DNA of 64,000 bases from Ruania halotolerans (GTDB lineage: Bacteria > Actinomycetota > Actinomycetes > Actinomycetales > Beutenbergiaceae), in the NCBI RefSeq assembly GCF_021049285.1, contig NZ_CP088017.1:558001-622000 (forward strand). The letters are read 5' to 3'. The stretch's first letter is position 1, and each line of letters opens with the position of its first letter. Shown piece by piece: positions 40,820-49,374 of this stretch. The notes below the pieces were generated by a model. It was not told where the DNA came from and searched no databases. It was given only the letters and a program-made list of their open reading frames with translations. Both the position numbers and the translations under genes were made by a program.

Positions 40820-41913
40820 GCGCGAAGGTGGGTGTCGGCGTCATCGGCGCCGGGGTGATCAGCTCCCAGTACTTGAAGAACCTCACCGCCTTCAGCGATC
40901 TCGAGGTCCTTTTCATTGCTGATCTGGACGTCGACCGGGCGCGCGCCCAGGCCGCAGAGTTCGGTGTGCCCGGGCACGGCACGGTCGCAGAACTGCTCGC
41001 CGTCGACGATGTCGAGATCGTCGTCAACCTGACCATCCCTGCCGTCCATGCAGAGGTGGGCCAGCTGATCATTGCTGCGGGCAAGCATCAATGGAGCGAG
41101 AAGCCGCTCGCTCTCGATCGGACATCCGCGCGGGGCCTGCTCGACTCGGCCGCGGCCGCAGGACTACGTGTGGCATGTGCTCCGGATACCATTCTCGGTG
41201 CCGGATTTCAGACCACGCTTCGCCAGATCCGGTCCGGTCGCATCGGCACGCCGTTGAACGCGCTCGTGCTGTTCCAGGCTCCGGGCCCAGAGTCGTGGCA
41301 CCCGAGCCCAGAGTTCCTCTTCGATGTGGGGGGCGGTCCGTTGTTCGACATCGGGCCGTATTACCTGACGGCGTTGGTGCACCTGCTCGGGCCCATCACC
41401 CGGGTGAGCGCCACACACTCCACAGCGCGGCCGGTCCGTACGATCGGTTCAGGGCCCAAGGCAGGCACCGAGTTCGGCGTTCATGTGCCCACACATCACA
41501 GTGCGCTCATCGAGTTCGAATCCGGGGCCGCCGCTCAAGCCGTGTTCAGTTTTGAGTCCGACATCAGGCGCACCCTGCTCGAGGTCACGGGAAGTGCTGG
41601 AGCGTTCGTGGTCCCGGACCCGAACACATTCGAGGGCAGCACCGTGTTCTGGTCCCCAGGGGCGAAGGACGCTGAGGAAATCGCAGCCGTCGGCGCCACC
41701 ACCACTCGCGGGACGGGCGTGCTCGAACTCGCCAGAGCCATTCGGTCCGGCGAGCCCGAGCGTGCGTCCGGTGAGATCGCCTTCCACGTGCTCGACGTGA
41801 TGATCTCCATCACCGAGGCGGCCGCCTCCGGTGCGTCGGTGGACGTGACGAGTACCGTCACTGTTCCGGCCGCGCTCGCGGAGACGTGGGACCCCACTGC
41901 CGCCACGCTCTGA
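40816..41913 (+). CDS. Gfo/Idh/MocA-family oxidoreductase
   Basis: 365 residues; ATG 40816 overlaps the isomerase stop as ATGA. The Rossmann start is 'VGVGVIGAGVISSQYLKNLTAFSDLEVLFIADLD'; then 'NLTIPAVHAEVGQLIIAAGKHQWSEKPLALD' carries the conserved EKP motif, and 'FLFDVGGGPLFDIGPYYLTALVHLLGPITRVSA' carries the conserved DxGxxYL stretch. Members oxidise or reduce sugars and cyclitols with NAD(P). The substrate is not given by the sequence. Confidence 0.93.
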   Translation: MSAKVGVGVIGAGVISSQYLKNLTAFSDLEVLFIADLDVDRARAQAAEFGVPGHGTVAELLAVDDVEIVVNLTIPAVHAEVGQLIIAAGKHQWSEKPLALDRTSARGLLDSAAAAGLRVACAPDTILGAGFQTTLRQIRSGRIGTPLNALVLFQAPGPESWHPSPEFLFDVGGGPLFDIGPYYLTALVHLLGPITRVSATHSTARPVRTIGSGPKAGTEFGVHVPTHHSALIEFESGAAAQAVFSFESDIRRTLLEVTGSAGAFVVPDPNTFEGSTVFWSPGAKDAEEIAAVGATTTRGTGVLELARAIRSGEPERASGEIAFHVLDVMISITEAAASGASVDVTSTVTVPAALAETWDPTAATL

Positions 41914-41935
41914 GCCGGGGCCTGGAACCAGCCCC

Positions 41936-41972
41936 ACGAGCCCTCGATCCCCACCGGGAATCGAGGGCTCGT
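41936..41972 (+). terminator. Hairpin after the Gfo/Idh gene
   Basis: Arms at 41936-41948 and 41960-41972 pair over 13 bp, with a loop of 11 bases. It ends the isomerase/dehydrogenase operon 22 bases after the stop. Confidence 0.8.
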
Positions 41973-42083
41973 TCGTTCAGGCGCGCTGACGCGTCTCAGG
42001 ATGCGACTAGCGGAGCCGTCCGCCATGCGGACGCGATCGGGTCTCGGTCGTGCCGATCCGCACGCGGGGTGAGGATGGGCGGC

Positions 42084-42126
42084 GGCCTCGGACAAGCGCG
42101 CCCCGTCGAGGGGCGCGGCCGAGGCC
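42084..42126 (+). promoter_or_regulatory. Strong two-part hairpin in the symporter leader
   Basis: An outer stem GGCCTCGG/CCGAGGCC (42084-42091, 42119-42126) encloses an inner stem CGCGCCCC/GGGGCGCG (42097-42104, 42110-42117). It ends 34 bases before GTG 42161, so it is probably transcribed with the symporter as a leader structure or attenuator. Confidence 0.45.
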
Positions 42127-42160
42127 CAGCACCATCCCGCCACCGTGAAAGGTTCCGCCC

Positions 42161-43564
42161 GTGTCTACCGGCACCACTCCAGAGAAGTCCACCAGGCGCC
42201 GTCTGCGGCTGCCCTCCTTCAGCATTCAGATCGTCCTCGGGCTGGTGCTGGGTGCCGTGCTCGGCTGGGTCGCCCTGCAGATGGGCACCGTTGGCCCGGA
42301 GGAGGACCCGAACTGGCTCACCGAGACCCTCGCCACGATCGGCGGTTCCTTTGTGACACTGCTGCGCGCGATCGTGCCGCCGCTGGTGTTCCTTGCGATC
42401 GTCGCCTCCATCGCCAACCTCCGCAAGGTCTCCAACGCCGCCCGGCTGGCCGGCCAGACGTTGCTCTGGTTCGCCATCACCGCCGGTATCTCGGTGGCGA
42501 TCGGTATGGCGCTCGGGCTCATCACCCGCCCGGGCGAGAACACCTCCATCAGCGCTGACCTCGCCGAGGCGCCGGATCGCACCGGCAGTTGGGTGGACTT
42601 CCTGACCGGCCTGATCCCGAGCAACTTCCTCGGGTTGGACGTCGGGCTGCGCGGTGAGTCGGTATCCCTGAACTTCAGCGTGCTCCAGATCGTGGTGATC
42701 GCCCTCGTGGTTGGCATTGCGGCGCTGCGCTCGGGTCCGAAGGCCGATGCCTTCCTCAGCTTCAACGCCTCGGCACTCGCGGTGATCCAGAAGGTGCTCT
42801 GGTGGATCATCCGCCTCGCCCCGCTCGGCACCCTCGGGCTGATCGGCCGCGCGGTGGCCACCTACGGCACCGAACTCTTCGCACCGTTGGCCACGTTCGC
42901 CGTCGCCATCTACGTGGGTCTGGCGATCGTGCTGTTCGCGCTCTACCCGATCCTGCTGCGGGCCAACGGCCTGCCGGTACTGTCCTACTTCCGCGGTGCC
43001 TGGCCGGCCATCCAGCTCGGGTTCGTCTCCCGCTCCTCGATCGGAACCCTCCCGGTGACCGAACGGGTGACCGAGCGCAACCTCGGCGTGCCCCGCGAGT
43101 ACGCCTCGTTCGCGGTGCCGCTCGGCGCCACCACCAAGATGGACGGCTGCGCCGCCATCTACCCGGCGATCGCCGCGATCTTCGTGGCACAGTTCTACGG
43201 GATCCAGCTCACCGTCACCGACTACCTGTTGATCGCCTTCGTCTCCGTGGTGGGATCGGCCGCGACGGCAGGGCTCACCGGCGCGCTGGTCATGCTCACG
43301 CTGACCCTCTCCACCCTCGGACTGCCCCTGGAGGGTGTCGGTCTGCTGCTCGCGGTGGACCCGATCCTGGACATGGGCCGCACCGCCGTGAATGTGGCCG
43401 GGCAGGCGCTGGTGCCAACGATCGTGGCCAAGCGCGAGGGCATCCTCGACGAGGAGAAGTACCGTTCGGGCAACGCCGAGGGTCTGTTCGACGACGAGGG
43501 CGGTGACGATGCCGCCGACAGCGCATCGCTCGGTGCCCGCGAGAAGGCATCCACGTCGGCTTGA
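42161..43564 (+). CDS. Dicarboxylate/amino acid:cation symporter (DAACS family)
   Basis: 467 residues from GTG 42161, 8 bases after AAAGG. There are about eight membrane helices. Family marks are 'LLRAIVPPLVFLAIVASIANL', the serine-rich re-entrant 'FVSRSSIGTLPVTERVTERNLGVPREYASFAVPLGATTKMDGCAAIYPAIAAIFVAQ' and the second re-entrant 'VSVVGSAATAGLTGALVMLTLTLSTLGLPLEGVGLLLAVDPILDMGRTAVNVAGQALVPTIVA'. It imports glutamate or C4-dicarboxylates with Na+ or H+. The C-terminal tail is acidic (EGLFDDEGGDDAAD). Confidence 0.95.
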   Translation: MSTGTTPEKSTRRRLRLPSFSIQIVLGLVLGAVLGWVALQMGTVGPEEDPNWLTETLATIGGSFVTLLRAIVPPLVFLAIVASIANLRKVSNAARLAGQTLLWFAITAGISVAIGMALGLITRPGENTSISADLAEAPDRTGSWVDFLTGLIPSNFLGLDVGLRGESVSLNFSVLQIVVIALVVGIAALRSGPKADAFLSFNASALAVIQKVLWWIIRLAPLGTLGLIGRAVATYGTELFAPLATFAVAIYVGLAIVLFALYPILLRANGLPVLSYFRGAWPAIQLGFVSRSSIGTLPVTERVTERNLGVPREYASFAVPLGATTKMDGCAAIYPAIAAIFVAQFYGIQLTVTDYLLIAFVSVVGSAATAGLTGALVMLTLTLSTLGLPLEGVGLLLAVDPILDMGRTAVNVAGQALVPTIVAKREGILDEEKYRSGNAEGLFDDEGGDDAADSASLGAREKASTSA

Positions 43565-43634
43565 CCGCTGGGAATCGTCGCGGGCCGCTTGGGGGAACTC
43601 CCGAGCGGCCCGAGGCGTTGGGAGGGGTGTGAGC

Positions 43635-44177
43635 ATGATCGACGAGGGCCTCGGTTCCCGAAGCCTGACCGCCAATGAACCCGCCACCAACGCCGCGTTG
43701 TCCACGGTCAACGTGCGGGACGCCGTACCCGCAGCAGGGGTGACTGAGATCCTCTCCCTGGCTGAGGAGCTCAGCAGGATCGGCGCGGCTGGTTCCCAGA
43801 TTGCGCGTGCGATCGAGTCTGTGACCGGACTACGCGCGGGGGAGGTGCAGGTGCTGGCCGCCGTGGCCGGTGGAGCCAGCCACCCGCGTGCCATCGCCGA
43901 TGTCACCGGCCAGGTGCCTGAAGCGGCTGAAGTGACGGTGGAGGGCCTCGAGGAGCGCGGTCTGATCGGCCGGCACGCCCACGATGCCGATCCCGCGGGC
44001 GAACCTGCGCTCATGCATGTCTCCGTGGCCGGTCAGGCCGTACTCGAACAGGTGGAGGCGGTTCGGATCCGACTCGCTGACGCATTGGTGAGTTCACTCG
44101 GCACTGAGCGGGCCAGGGAGCTGCGGTCCACGTTGACGGCGGTGGCCGATCTCGTGGAGCAGCCGGCGCTGCCCTGA
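43635..44177 (+). CDS. MarR-like winged-helix protein
   Basis: 180 residues; ATG 43635 lies 7 bases after GGGAGGGG (an in-frame GTG at 43629 is too close). After a 35-residue tail comes a helical winged-HTH fold ('ILSLAEELSRIGAAGSQIARAIESVTGLRAGEVQVLAAVAGGASHPRAIADVTGQVPEAAEVTVEGLEERGLIGRHAHDADP', then 'HVSVAGQAVLEQVEAVRIRLADALVSSLG'). It fits the MarR family, though the recognition helix is weak. It may control the symporter before it or the rhamnogalacturonan operon after it. Confidence 0.7.
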   Translation: MIDEGLGSRSLTANEPATNAALSTVNVRDAVPAAGVTEILSLAEELSRIGAAGSQIARAIESVTGLRAGEVQVLAAVAGGASHPRAIADVTGQVPEAAEVTVEGLEERGLIGRHAHDADPAGEPALMHVSVAGQAVLEQVEAVRIRLADALVSSLGTERARELRSTLTAVADLVEQPALP

Positions 44178-44232
44178 GGCCCCAGCTTCGCCCGCACCAG
44201 AGCTCAAAGACTCTGCTGCCGCGGGTTCTTGG

Positions 44233-44266
44233 TGTGATCCTGCGCGTTGCGCAGTGACCGATCACA
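44233..44266. promoter_or_regulatory. Inverted repeat before the rhamnogalacturonan operon
   Basis: TGTGATC (44233-44239) and GATCACA (44260-44266) flank a hairpin CTGCGC-GTT-GCGCAG (44240-44254). It may be the end of the MarR-like gene or an operator; the next promoter lies 18 bases on. Confidence 0.4.
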
Positions 44267-44284
44267 AAATTATGGCGTGGACTG

Positions 44285-44313
44285 TTGACGACGCCCAGAT
44301 GTGCACTTAGTGT
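44285..44313 (+). promoter_or_regulatory. Promoter of the rhamnogalacturonan operon
   Basis: -35 TTGACG (44285-44290), a 17-base spacer, -10 TAGTGT (44308-44313). This is the clearest promoter in the window. It leaves a leader of about 90 bases before the DUF624 gene. Confidence 0.65.
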
Positions 44314-44411
44314 GAATCCATTCAAAGCGGGGAAAGCTCTTTCCTGAGCATCGTGGCTGAGGTCTGCCACAACGGCTCCGGTGCCGGTGCTGCCCCGTCG
44401 GATCGAAGGCG

Positions 44412-45170
44412 ATGCGGAGCGTGATGGTGGCGAGTGGAGTCGGGTTTCAGACGTCGGCACCGACCACCGGGGGCACCCGGACTGGACCGGCCGCGGCGGG
44501 GGCCGGTAGCACCTCGGGCATGCTCGATCGCCCGGTTCCCACCGGGAATGTCAGCGGCACCGCCCGGCTGCACTCCTGGGCGGAGGCAGTGGCCTTCGCT
44601 GCCCTGATGAATGCGCTCATCCTCGCCTTCACTCTGGCAGGCGGTGTCCTCCTCGGCTGGTCGCCCGCGGTGGCCGCTGCGGCCGCGTGCAGCAGGCGCC
44701 GAATCCGTGGCGAGGTACACCCGTGGATCCGCCTGTTCGCTGCCTCCTGGCGCCGCGAGCTACGCCGCGCCAACCTCCTCCAGTTGCCGGGCAACCTGGT
44801 GATCGCACTGCTGACAATCAACATGGTCACCTTCTACGACGGCACCGGTGCCACCACGCTCATGGTGGCGCTGGCGGTGGCCACCGCGATCGCTGTGGTG
44901 CTCCAGGTCCTCGTGATCACGATGGATGCCCACTACAACCTGCACATCGGTGAGTGTCTGCGCCTGGCCAGTGCGTTCGCCGTCAGATTCCCCGGTGCTC
45001 CCCTCCTGCTGGCGGCCACCACGGCGCTCGCCGCGGCTCTCACCGCCTGGATCCCCGGTCTGCTCCCCGTGATCTCCGTGGGCGCCTGGCTCTACCTGTG
45101 CACGGCCCTGTGCCTGTCCTTCTTCGCTGCCAACGATCGCTCCCTGAGGGGTGCGGGCGGCGACATCTGA
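44412..45170 (+). CDS. DUF624 (YesL-like) membrane protein
   Basis: 252 residues. After a low-complexity N-terminal 50 residues come about five membrane helices ('AFAALMNALILAFTLAGGVLLGWSPAVAAAAACSRR', 'LPGNLVIALLTINMVTFYDG', 'LAVATAIAVVLQVLVITMDAHYN', 'GAPLLLAATTALAAALTAWIPGLLPVISVGAWLYLCTAL'). YesL-type DUF624 proteins accompany LplABC-type importers and rhamnogalacturonan enzymes in Bacillus and actinobacteria; their role is unknown. The start is uncertain: 44412, 44424 or 44520. Confidence 0.8.
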   Translation: MRSVMVASGVGFQTSAPTTGGTRTGPAAAGAGSTSGMLDRPVPTGNVSGTARLHSWAEAVAFAALMNALILAFTLAGGVLLGWSPAVAAAAACSRRRIRGEVHPWIRLFAASWRRELRRANLLQLPGNLVIALLTINMVTFYDGTGATTLMVALAVATAIAVVLQVLVITMDAHYNLHIGECLRLASAFAVRFPGAPLLLAATTALAAALTAWIPGLLPVISVGAWLYLCTALCLSFFAANDRSLRGAGGDI

Positions 45171-45230
45171 CCACCTCTCGATTGCACCCTCCGAGCAAGG
45201 CGACGACGCCACTCAATGAAAGGAACACCC

Positions 45231-46766
45231 ATGAAGAAGCGACTCCTTGGTCCCGTAGGCGCACTGGCGGCCGCGGGCCTGGCCCTCACTGCGTGCAGCG
45301 GCGGTGGCGATGACGGTGGTGGAGGTGAACAGGGTGAACTGGATTCCCTGACCATCATGGCGCCGTACTTTGCCGAAGTGCCGCCGGAGAGCGATGACCC
45401 GGTCGGATCCGGGCTCAGCGATCTGGCCGGCATGCCCCTGGAGGTGCAGTGGGTGCCGAACTCCTCCTATGGCGAGCGGGTCAACACAGTGCTCGCCGGC
45501 GACGACATCCCTGACGTCATGGTGATCACCGGTAAGGACCAGGGCTTCGTGGCCACGGCTGAGGCGGGCGGCTTCTGGGATCTGACGGAGCACCTCGCCT
45601 CGGGTGACTACCCGAATCTGGTCACCGAGAACCCAGATGTTCAGCAAGCTTCGAGCGTCAACGGCACGGTCTACGGCGTGTACCGGGCCCGCGATGTGAT
45701 CCGCGCGAGTGTGATCATTCGCGCCGACTGGCTCGAGAATCTCGGACTGGCCGAGCCGGAGACCACCGAGGACCTGGCCGAGATCGCTCGAGCCTTCACC
45801 GAAGACGATCCGGATGGCAACGGCGAAGATGACACCTACGGCATCATTGCACCGCAATGGCCCGGCGGTATCGGCACGAACAGCCCCTACGACACCATCG
45901 AGGTCTGGCACGGCTCGGGCAACATGTGGCGTGAGGACGGCGATGAACTGGTGCCCGCCTTCACCACCCCCGAGTGGCGCGAAGCCGTGGACTTCGAGCG
46001 TGACCTCGTCCAAAGCGGCTACATCAACGCCGACTACGCCACGATGGACCCGGCCACCTGGAACGAGCCGTTCCTCAACGGCGAAGGTGGAATCATCCTC
46101 GACGTCCAGTCGCGCGCCGCTCAGCTGCGCGAGCTGTTCAGCGACGGTGGAGAGAACCCGGATGAGCGGGTCGCTCTGGTAGGCCAGCTCGACGGGCCGA
46201 ACGGCACCTTCGCCCTGCCCACCACGGGATACGCCGGATTCCTCGCGATCCCGCGTTCGTCGGTGCAGACCGAGGAGCAGCTCGACCAGGTGCTCACCGT
46301 GCTGAACGAGCTGAACACCACCGAGGCGCAGATCCTGATGAACAACGGAATCGAGGGCGACAACTTCGAGGTGGTGGACGGCTACGCCCAGTACAACCCG
46401 GAGCGGCAGGACTTCACCGATCAGGTCACCGGCGCCTGGGCGCAGCTCGGGATGAACGTAGCCGGGTACGAGGGGTACTCCACCTTGCCGGAGACCGACG
46501 AAGATGTGGCGTTCGAGGAGTTGCGCCTGGAGTTGCAGGCCGAGGATGGAGCGAACGCCGTCTTCAACCCTGCCGCGGGACTCGTCTCGGACACCTACAC
46601 CACCAACGGCACCCAACTGGACAACATCATCGGCGACGCCCGCATCCAGTACCTCGCGGGGCAGATCGACGAGGCCGGCCTCGAGGATGCCATCGAGCGG
46701 TGGCGGACCAGCGGTGGCGACACGGTCACCGAGGAGATCAACGCGCTCTACGACGAGCTCGGCTGA
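45231..46766 (+). CDS. Oligosaccharide ABC substrate-binding lipoprotein (LplA/YtcQ type)
   Basis: 511 residues from ATG 45231 (AAAGGA upstream). Sec signal and lipobox 'LTAC' at about 22. The long mature part is of the LplA class ('YGERVNTVLAGDDIPDVMVITG', 'TYGIIAPQWPGGIGTNSPYDTIEVWHGSG', 'ILMNNGIEGDNFEVVDGY', 'YEGYSTLPETDEDVAFEELRLE'), the group that binds pectin-derived oligosaccharides. A hairpin separates it from the permease genes. Confidence 0.93.
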   Translation: MKKRLLGPVGALAAAGLALTACSGGGDDGGGGEQGELDSLTIMAPYFAEVPPESDDPVGSGLSDLAGMPLEVQWVPNSSYGERVNTVLAGDDIPDVMVITGKDQGFVATAEAGGFWDLTEHLASGDYPNLVTENPDVQQASSVNGTVYGVYRARDVIRASVIIRADWLENLGLAEPETTEDLAEIARAFTEDDPDGNGEDDTYGIIAPQWPGGIGTNSPYDTIEVWHGSGNMWREDGDELVPAFTTPEWREAVDFERDLVQSGYINADYATMDPATWNEPFLNGEGGIILDVQSRAAQLRELFSDGGENPDERVALVGQLDGPNGTFALPTTGYAGFLAIPRSSVQTEEQLDQVLTVLNELNTTEAQILMNNGIEGDNFEVVDGYAQYNPERQDFTDQVTGAWAQLGMNVAGYEGYSTLPETDEDVAFEELRLELQAEDGANAVFNPAAGLVSDTYTTNGTQLDNIIGDARIQYLAGQIDEAGLEDAIERWRTSGGDTVTEEINALYDELG

Positions 46767-46777
46767 CCGACCCCCTA

Positions 46778-46807
46778 GGTGGGGCGCACCGGCTGGTGCG
46801 CCCCACC
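46778..46807 (+). terminator. 13-bp hairpin between binding-protein and permease genes
   Basis: Arms GGTGGGGCGCACC (46778-46790) and GGTGCGCCCCACC (46795-46807) pair perfectly with loop GGCT. It lies 11 bases after the binding-protein stop and before the permease ribosome site (46818). Such hairpins usually keep binding protein mRNA more abundant than permease mRNA. Confidence 0.65.
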
Positions 46808-46832
46808 CCTCGACCTCGAGAGGAGAACGCGG

Positions 46833-47807
46833 ATGACCGCGACGGTCGAGACGGTGGTGACACCGCCGCCCCGGGAGCCACGTGGGCCGAGCCGGCCCTC
46901 ACGGCGCAACCTCGTGCAGGACATCGTGCGGTTCCGGTGGCTGTTCTTCCTGATGCTGCCCGGTATCGCCTACTTCCTGATCTTCCGGTTCTGGCCGATG
47001 TACGGTGCGCAGATCGCGTTCCGCAACTACGTGCCGTTCCTCGGTATCGAGGGCAGTGAATGGGTCGGCTGGGAGCACTTCGCCGACTTCTTCTCCAATC
47101 CAGATTTCCCACGACTGCTCGCCAACACCCTGATCATCGCGGGGTTGACGCTCTTCATCGCATTCCCCGCGACGATTGTGATGGCGCTGCTGCTGAACGA
47201 ACTGCGCCTGAACATCCTCAAGCGCACGGTGCAGACTCTCGTCTACATTCCGCATTTCCTGTCCTGGACCGTGGTGGTCTCGCTGACCGGGTTGCTGTTC
47301 GCCGTCGGGAATGGACCGTTGTGGACGTTCCTCAACGATCTGCTGGGCACTCAGACCAACTTCATGGCCGACCCCGCCTGGTTCCGGCCGTTGATCCTGC
47401 TGCAGGAGATCTGGAAGAACACCGGGTGGGGCACGATCATCTTCCTCGCGGCCCTCGCCGGAGTGGATCAGGAGCAGTACGAGGCGGCGATCATCGACGG
47501 TGCCGGCCGCTGGCAACGGGTCCGCTTCATCACGATCCCCTCGATCATGAGCACGATCATCGTGCTGCTCATCCTGCAGACGGGGCAGATCCTGAACACC
47601 GGGTTCGAGCAGATCTATCTGATGTCGAATGCGCTGAACCGATCGGTGGCCGATGTGTTCGACACCTACGTCTACTTCACCGGGATCCAGCAGGGGGCGT
47701 ACTCCTACTCCACCGCTGTGGGCCTGGCGAAAGCCATCGTGGGCCTCATCCTCATCTTCGGAACCAACTGGATCGCGAAGCGGTTCAACCAGGCAGGGAT
47801 CTTCTGA
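46833..47807 (+). CDS. ABC transporter permease (LplB/YesP type)
   Basis: 324 residues from ATG 46833, after GAGAGGAG. Six membrane helices and the coupling loop 'EQYEAAIIDGAGRWQRVRFITIPSIMSTIIVL'. The LplB-class marks 'FLMLPGIAYFLIFRFWPMYGAQIAFRNYVPF' and 'FDTYVYFTGIQQGAYSYSTAVGLAKAIVGLILIFGTNWIAKRF' are both present. The stop overlaps the next start as TGATG. Confidence 0.94.
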   Translation: MTATVETVVTPPPREPRGPSRPSRRNLVQDIVRFRWLFFLMLPGIAYFLIFRFWPMYGAQIAFRNYVPFLGIEGSEWVGWEHFADFFSNPDFPRLLANTLIIAGLTLFIAFPATIVMALLLNELRLNILKRTVQTLVYIPHFLSWTVVVSLTGLLFAVGNGPLWTFLNDLLGTQTNFMADPAWFRPLILLQEIWKNTGWGTIIFLAALAGVDQEQYEAAIIDGAGRWQRVRFITIPSIMSTIIVLLILQTGQILNTGFEQIYLMSNALNRSVADVFDTYVYFTGIQQGAYSYSTAVGLAKAIVGLILIFGTNWIAKRFNQAGIF

Positions 47808-48706
47808 TGGCGGCGATCCGCAAGAACAATCGCGTCAAGTACCGGTTCAACACCCCGGCCGGGAAAGTTTTCGACGTCGTCAACATCGTGCTGCTGGTGG
47901 GGATCGGCACCTTGGCGATCCTGCCGTTCCTGTACGTATTCGCGGGATCGCTGGCCACGGAGCTGGAGATCACCACCCGTCCGTTCTTCCTGTGGCCACG
48001 CGAGATCACGACGGCGGCCTATGAGTCGATCCTGACGTCCAGCGTGTTCGTGCGTGCGTTTGTGACCACGGTGGTGGTCACGTTGGTCGGCACTATGATC
48101 CAGTTGGCGCTGACCGCCCTGATGGCCTACCCGTTGGCGAAGGTGGATCTGCCCGGCCGGCGGACCATCATGGCGCTGGTGGTGTTCACGATGGTGTTCA
48201 GCGCGGGGATGATCCCCACTTTCCTCATCGTCAAGGAACTCGGCCTGCTGGACAGTTACTGGGCGCTGATCCTGCCGATGGCGATCAACCCGTTCAGTTT
48301 GATCATCATCAAGAACTTCTTCCAGGAGCTGCCGAAGGAGCTGGAGGAGTCCGCCCGGATCGACGGTGCGAACGAGTTGCGCATCCTGAGCAGTGTGGTG
48401 CTGCCGCTCTCGAAGCCGGTGCTGGCGACGTTCGCGTTGTTCTACGCGGTGGGGATCTGGAACGACTACATGTCACCGCTGCTCTACCTGAACGACCAGA
48501 ACAAATGGACGCTGCAGATGATCCTGCGGCAGGTGACGGCTTCGGCCTCCCTCTCGCCGGATGACCTGAACACGGAGGTGCCGCCACCGGCGCAGGGGAT
48601 CAAGTTTGCTGTGGTGATGGTGGCGACCATCCCGGTGTTGCTGGCGTACCCGTTCCTGCAGAAGCACTTCGCCAAGGGAATGCTGATCGGGAGTGTGAAG
48701 GGCTGA
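47807..48706 (+). CDS. ABC transporter permease (LplC/YesQ type)
   Basis: 299 residues, six membrane helices, coupling loop 'KELEESARIDGANELRILSSVVLPLSKPVLATFALFYAVGIWNDYMSPLLYLND'. The C-terminus 'YPFLQKHFAKGMLIGSVKG' is typical of LplC. Both ends overlap neighbours as TGATG, so it is translated with the LplB-type gene and the esterase. No ATPase gene is in the operon, so a shared ATPase elsewhere is likely. Confidence 0.94.
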   Translation: MAAIRKNNRVKYRFNTPAGKVFDVVNIVLLVGIGTLAILPFLYVFAGSLATELEITTRPFFLWPREITTAAYESILTSSVFVRAFVTTVVVTLVGTMIQLALTALMAYPLAKVDLPGRRTIMALVVFTMVFSAGMIPTFLIVKELGLLDSYWALILPMAINPFSLIIIKNFFQELPKELEESARIDGANELRILSSVVLPLSKPVLATFALFYAVGIWNDYMSPLLYLNDQNKWTLQMILRQVTASASLSPDDLNTEVPPPAQGIKFAVVMVATIPVLLAYPFLQKHFAKGMLIGSVKG

Positions 48707-49374
48707 TGACGATCCATCTGGCGGGTGACTCCACTGTCGCACCGGGACCGCTCGACGGGTCTGGGGTGATCGGGTGGGGCGGGGTCTTCCACGAGTTCAC
48801 GCAGGAGCCGGTGGTCAACCGCGCCATCGGCGGGGCGACCACTGATTCGTTCGTGGCGGAGGGGCGCTGGCAGGCAACGCTCGATGCGATCGAGGCGGGG
48901 GACGTCGTCGTGCTCGGGTTCGGACATAACGACCAGAAACTCGAGGAGCTGGCAGCGCAGGGGCGTTACACCGAGAATCTCGCGCGGTTCGTGGCGCAGG
49001 TGCGGGAGCGCGGCGGGTTGCCGGTGCTGACCACCAGTGTGGAGCGGCTGTTGCATGATGCAGGCGGTGCCCTGCGGGTCTCCCACGGCGGGTATCCCCG
49101 GGCGGTGCGCCGACTCGGGCATCGGGTGGATGTACCGGTGATCGAGCTGACCGCGTTCACCCGGTGGCTGTATGAGTGGCTCGGAGAGGAGGCCGGGCCC
49201 GTGCTGTTCCCGCACGGTAAGCCGGACCAGGCGCCTGAAGACGCGCGCGATACGACGCACTTCGGGCTCGCCGGAGCGCGCGCGGTGGCCTCTTTCGTGG
49301 CGCAGAACCTGCGGGCGATCCGCGGGCAGGATGATCACCACGAACCGCTGGGGAGATGGGTGATGCAGCCGTGA
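48706..49374 (+). CDS. SGNH-fold rhamnogalacturonan acetylesterase
   Basis: 222 residues, no signal peptide, so cytoplasmic. SGNH blocks are all present: 'LAGDST' (Ser 9), 'GGATTDSF' (Gly), 'LGFGHND' (Asn), 'DTTHFGLAGA' (Asp and His). The family (RhgT/YesT type) removes acetyl groups from rhamnogalacturonan fragments. Acting inside the cell, it would deacetylate imported oligosaccharides before the exolyase encoded by the last gene of the operon. Confidence 0.88.
   Translation: MTIHLAGDSTVAPGPLDGSGVIGWGGVFHEFTQEPVVNRAIGGATTDSFVAEGRWQATLDAIEAGDVVVLGFGHNDQKLEELAAQGRYTENLARFVAQVRERGGLPVLTTSVERLLHDAGGALRVSHGGYPRAVRRLGHRVDVPVIELTAFTRWLYEWLGEEAGPVLFPHGKPDQAPEDARDTTHFGLAGARAVASFVAQNLRAIRGQDDHHEPLGRWVMQP

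Noticed and set aside
41996-44014. 672-codon minus-strand frame across the symporter and MarR-like genes
   Set aside because: Antisense shadow rich in Gly, Arg, Glu and His with no domain; the plus strand encodes a clear membrane transporter.
45213-46616. 467-codon minus-strand frame across the LplA-type gene
   Set aside because: Antisense shadow; the plus frame has a lipobox and a family fold.
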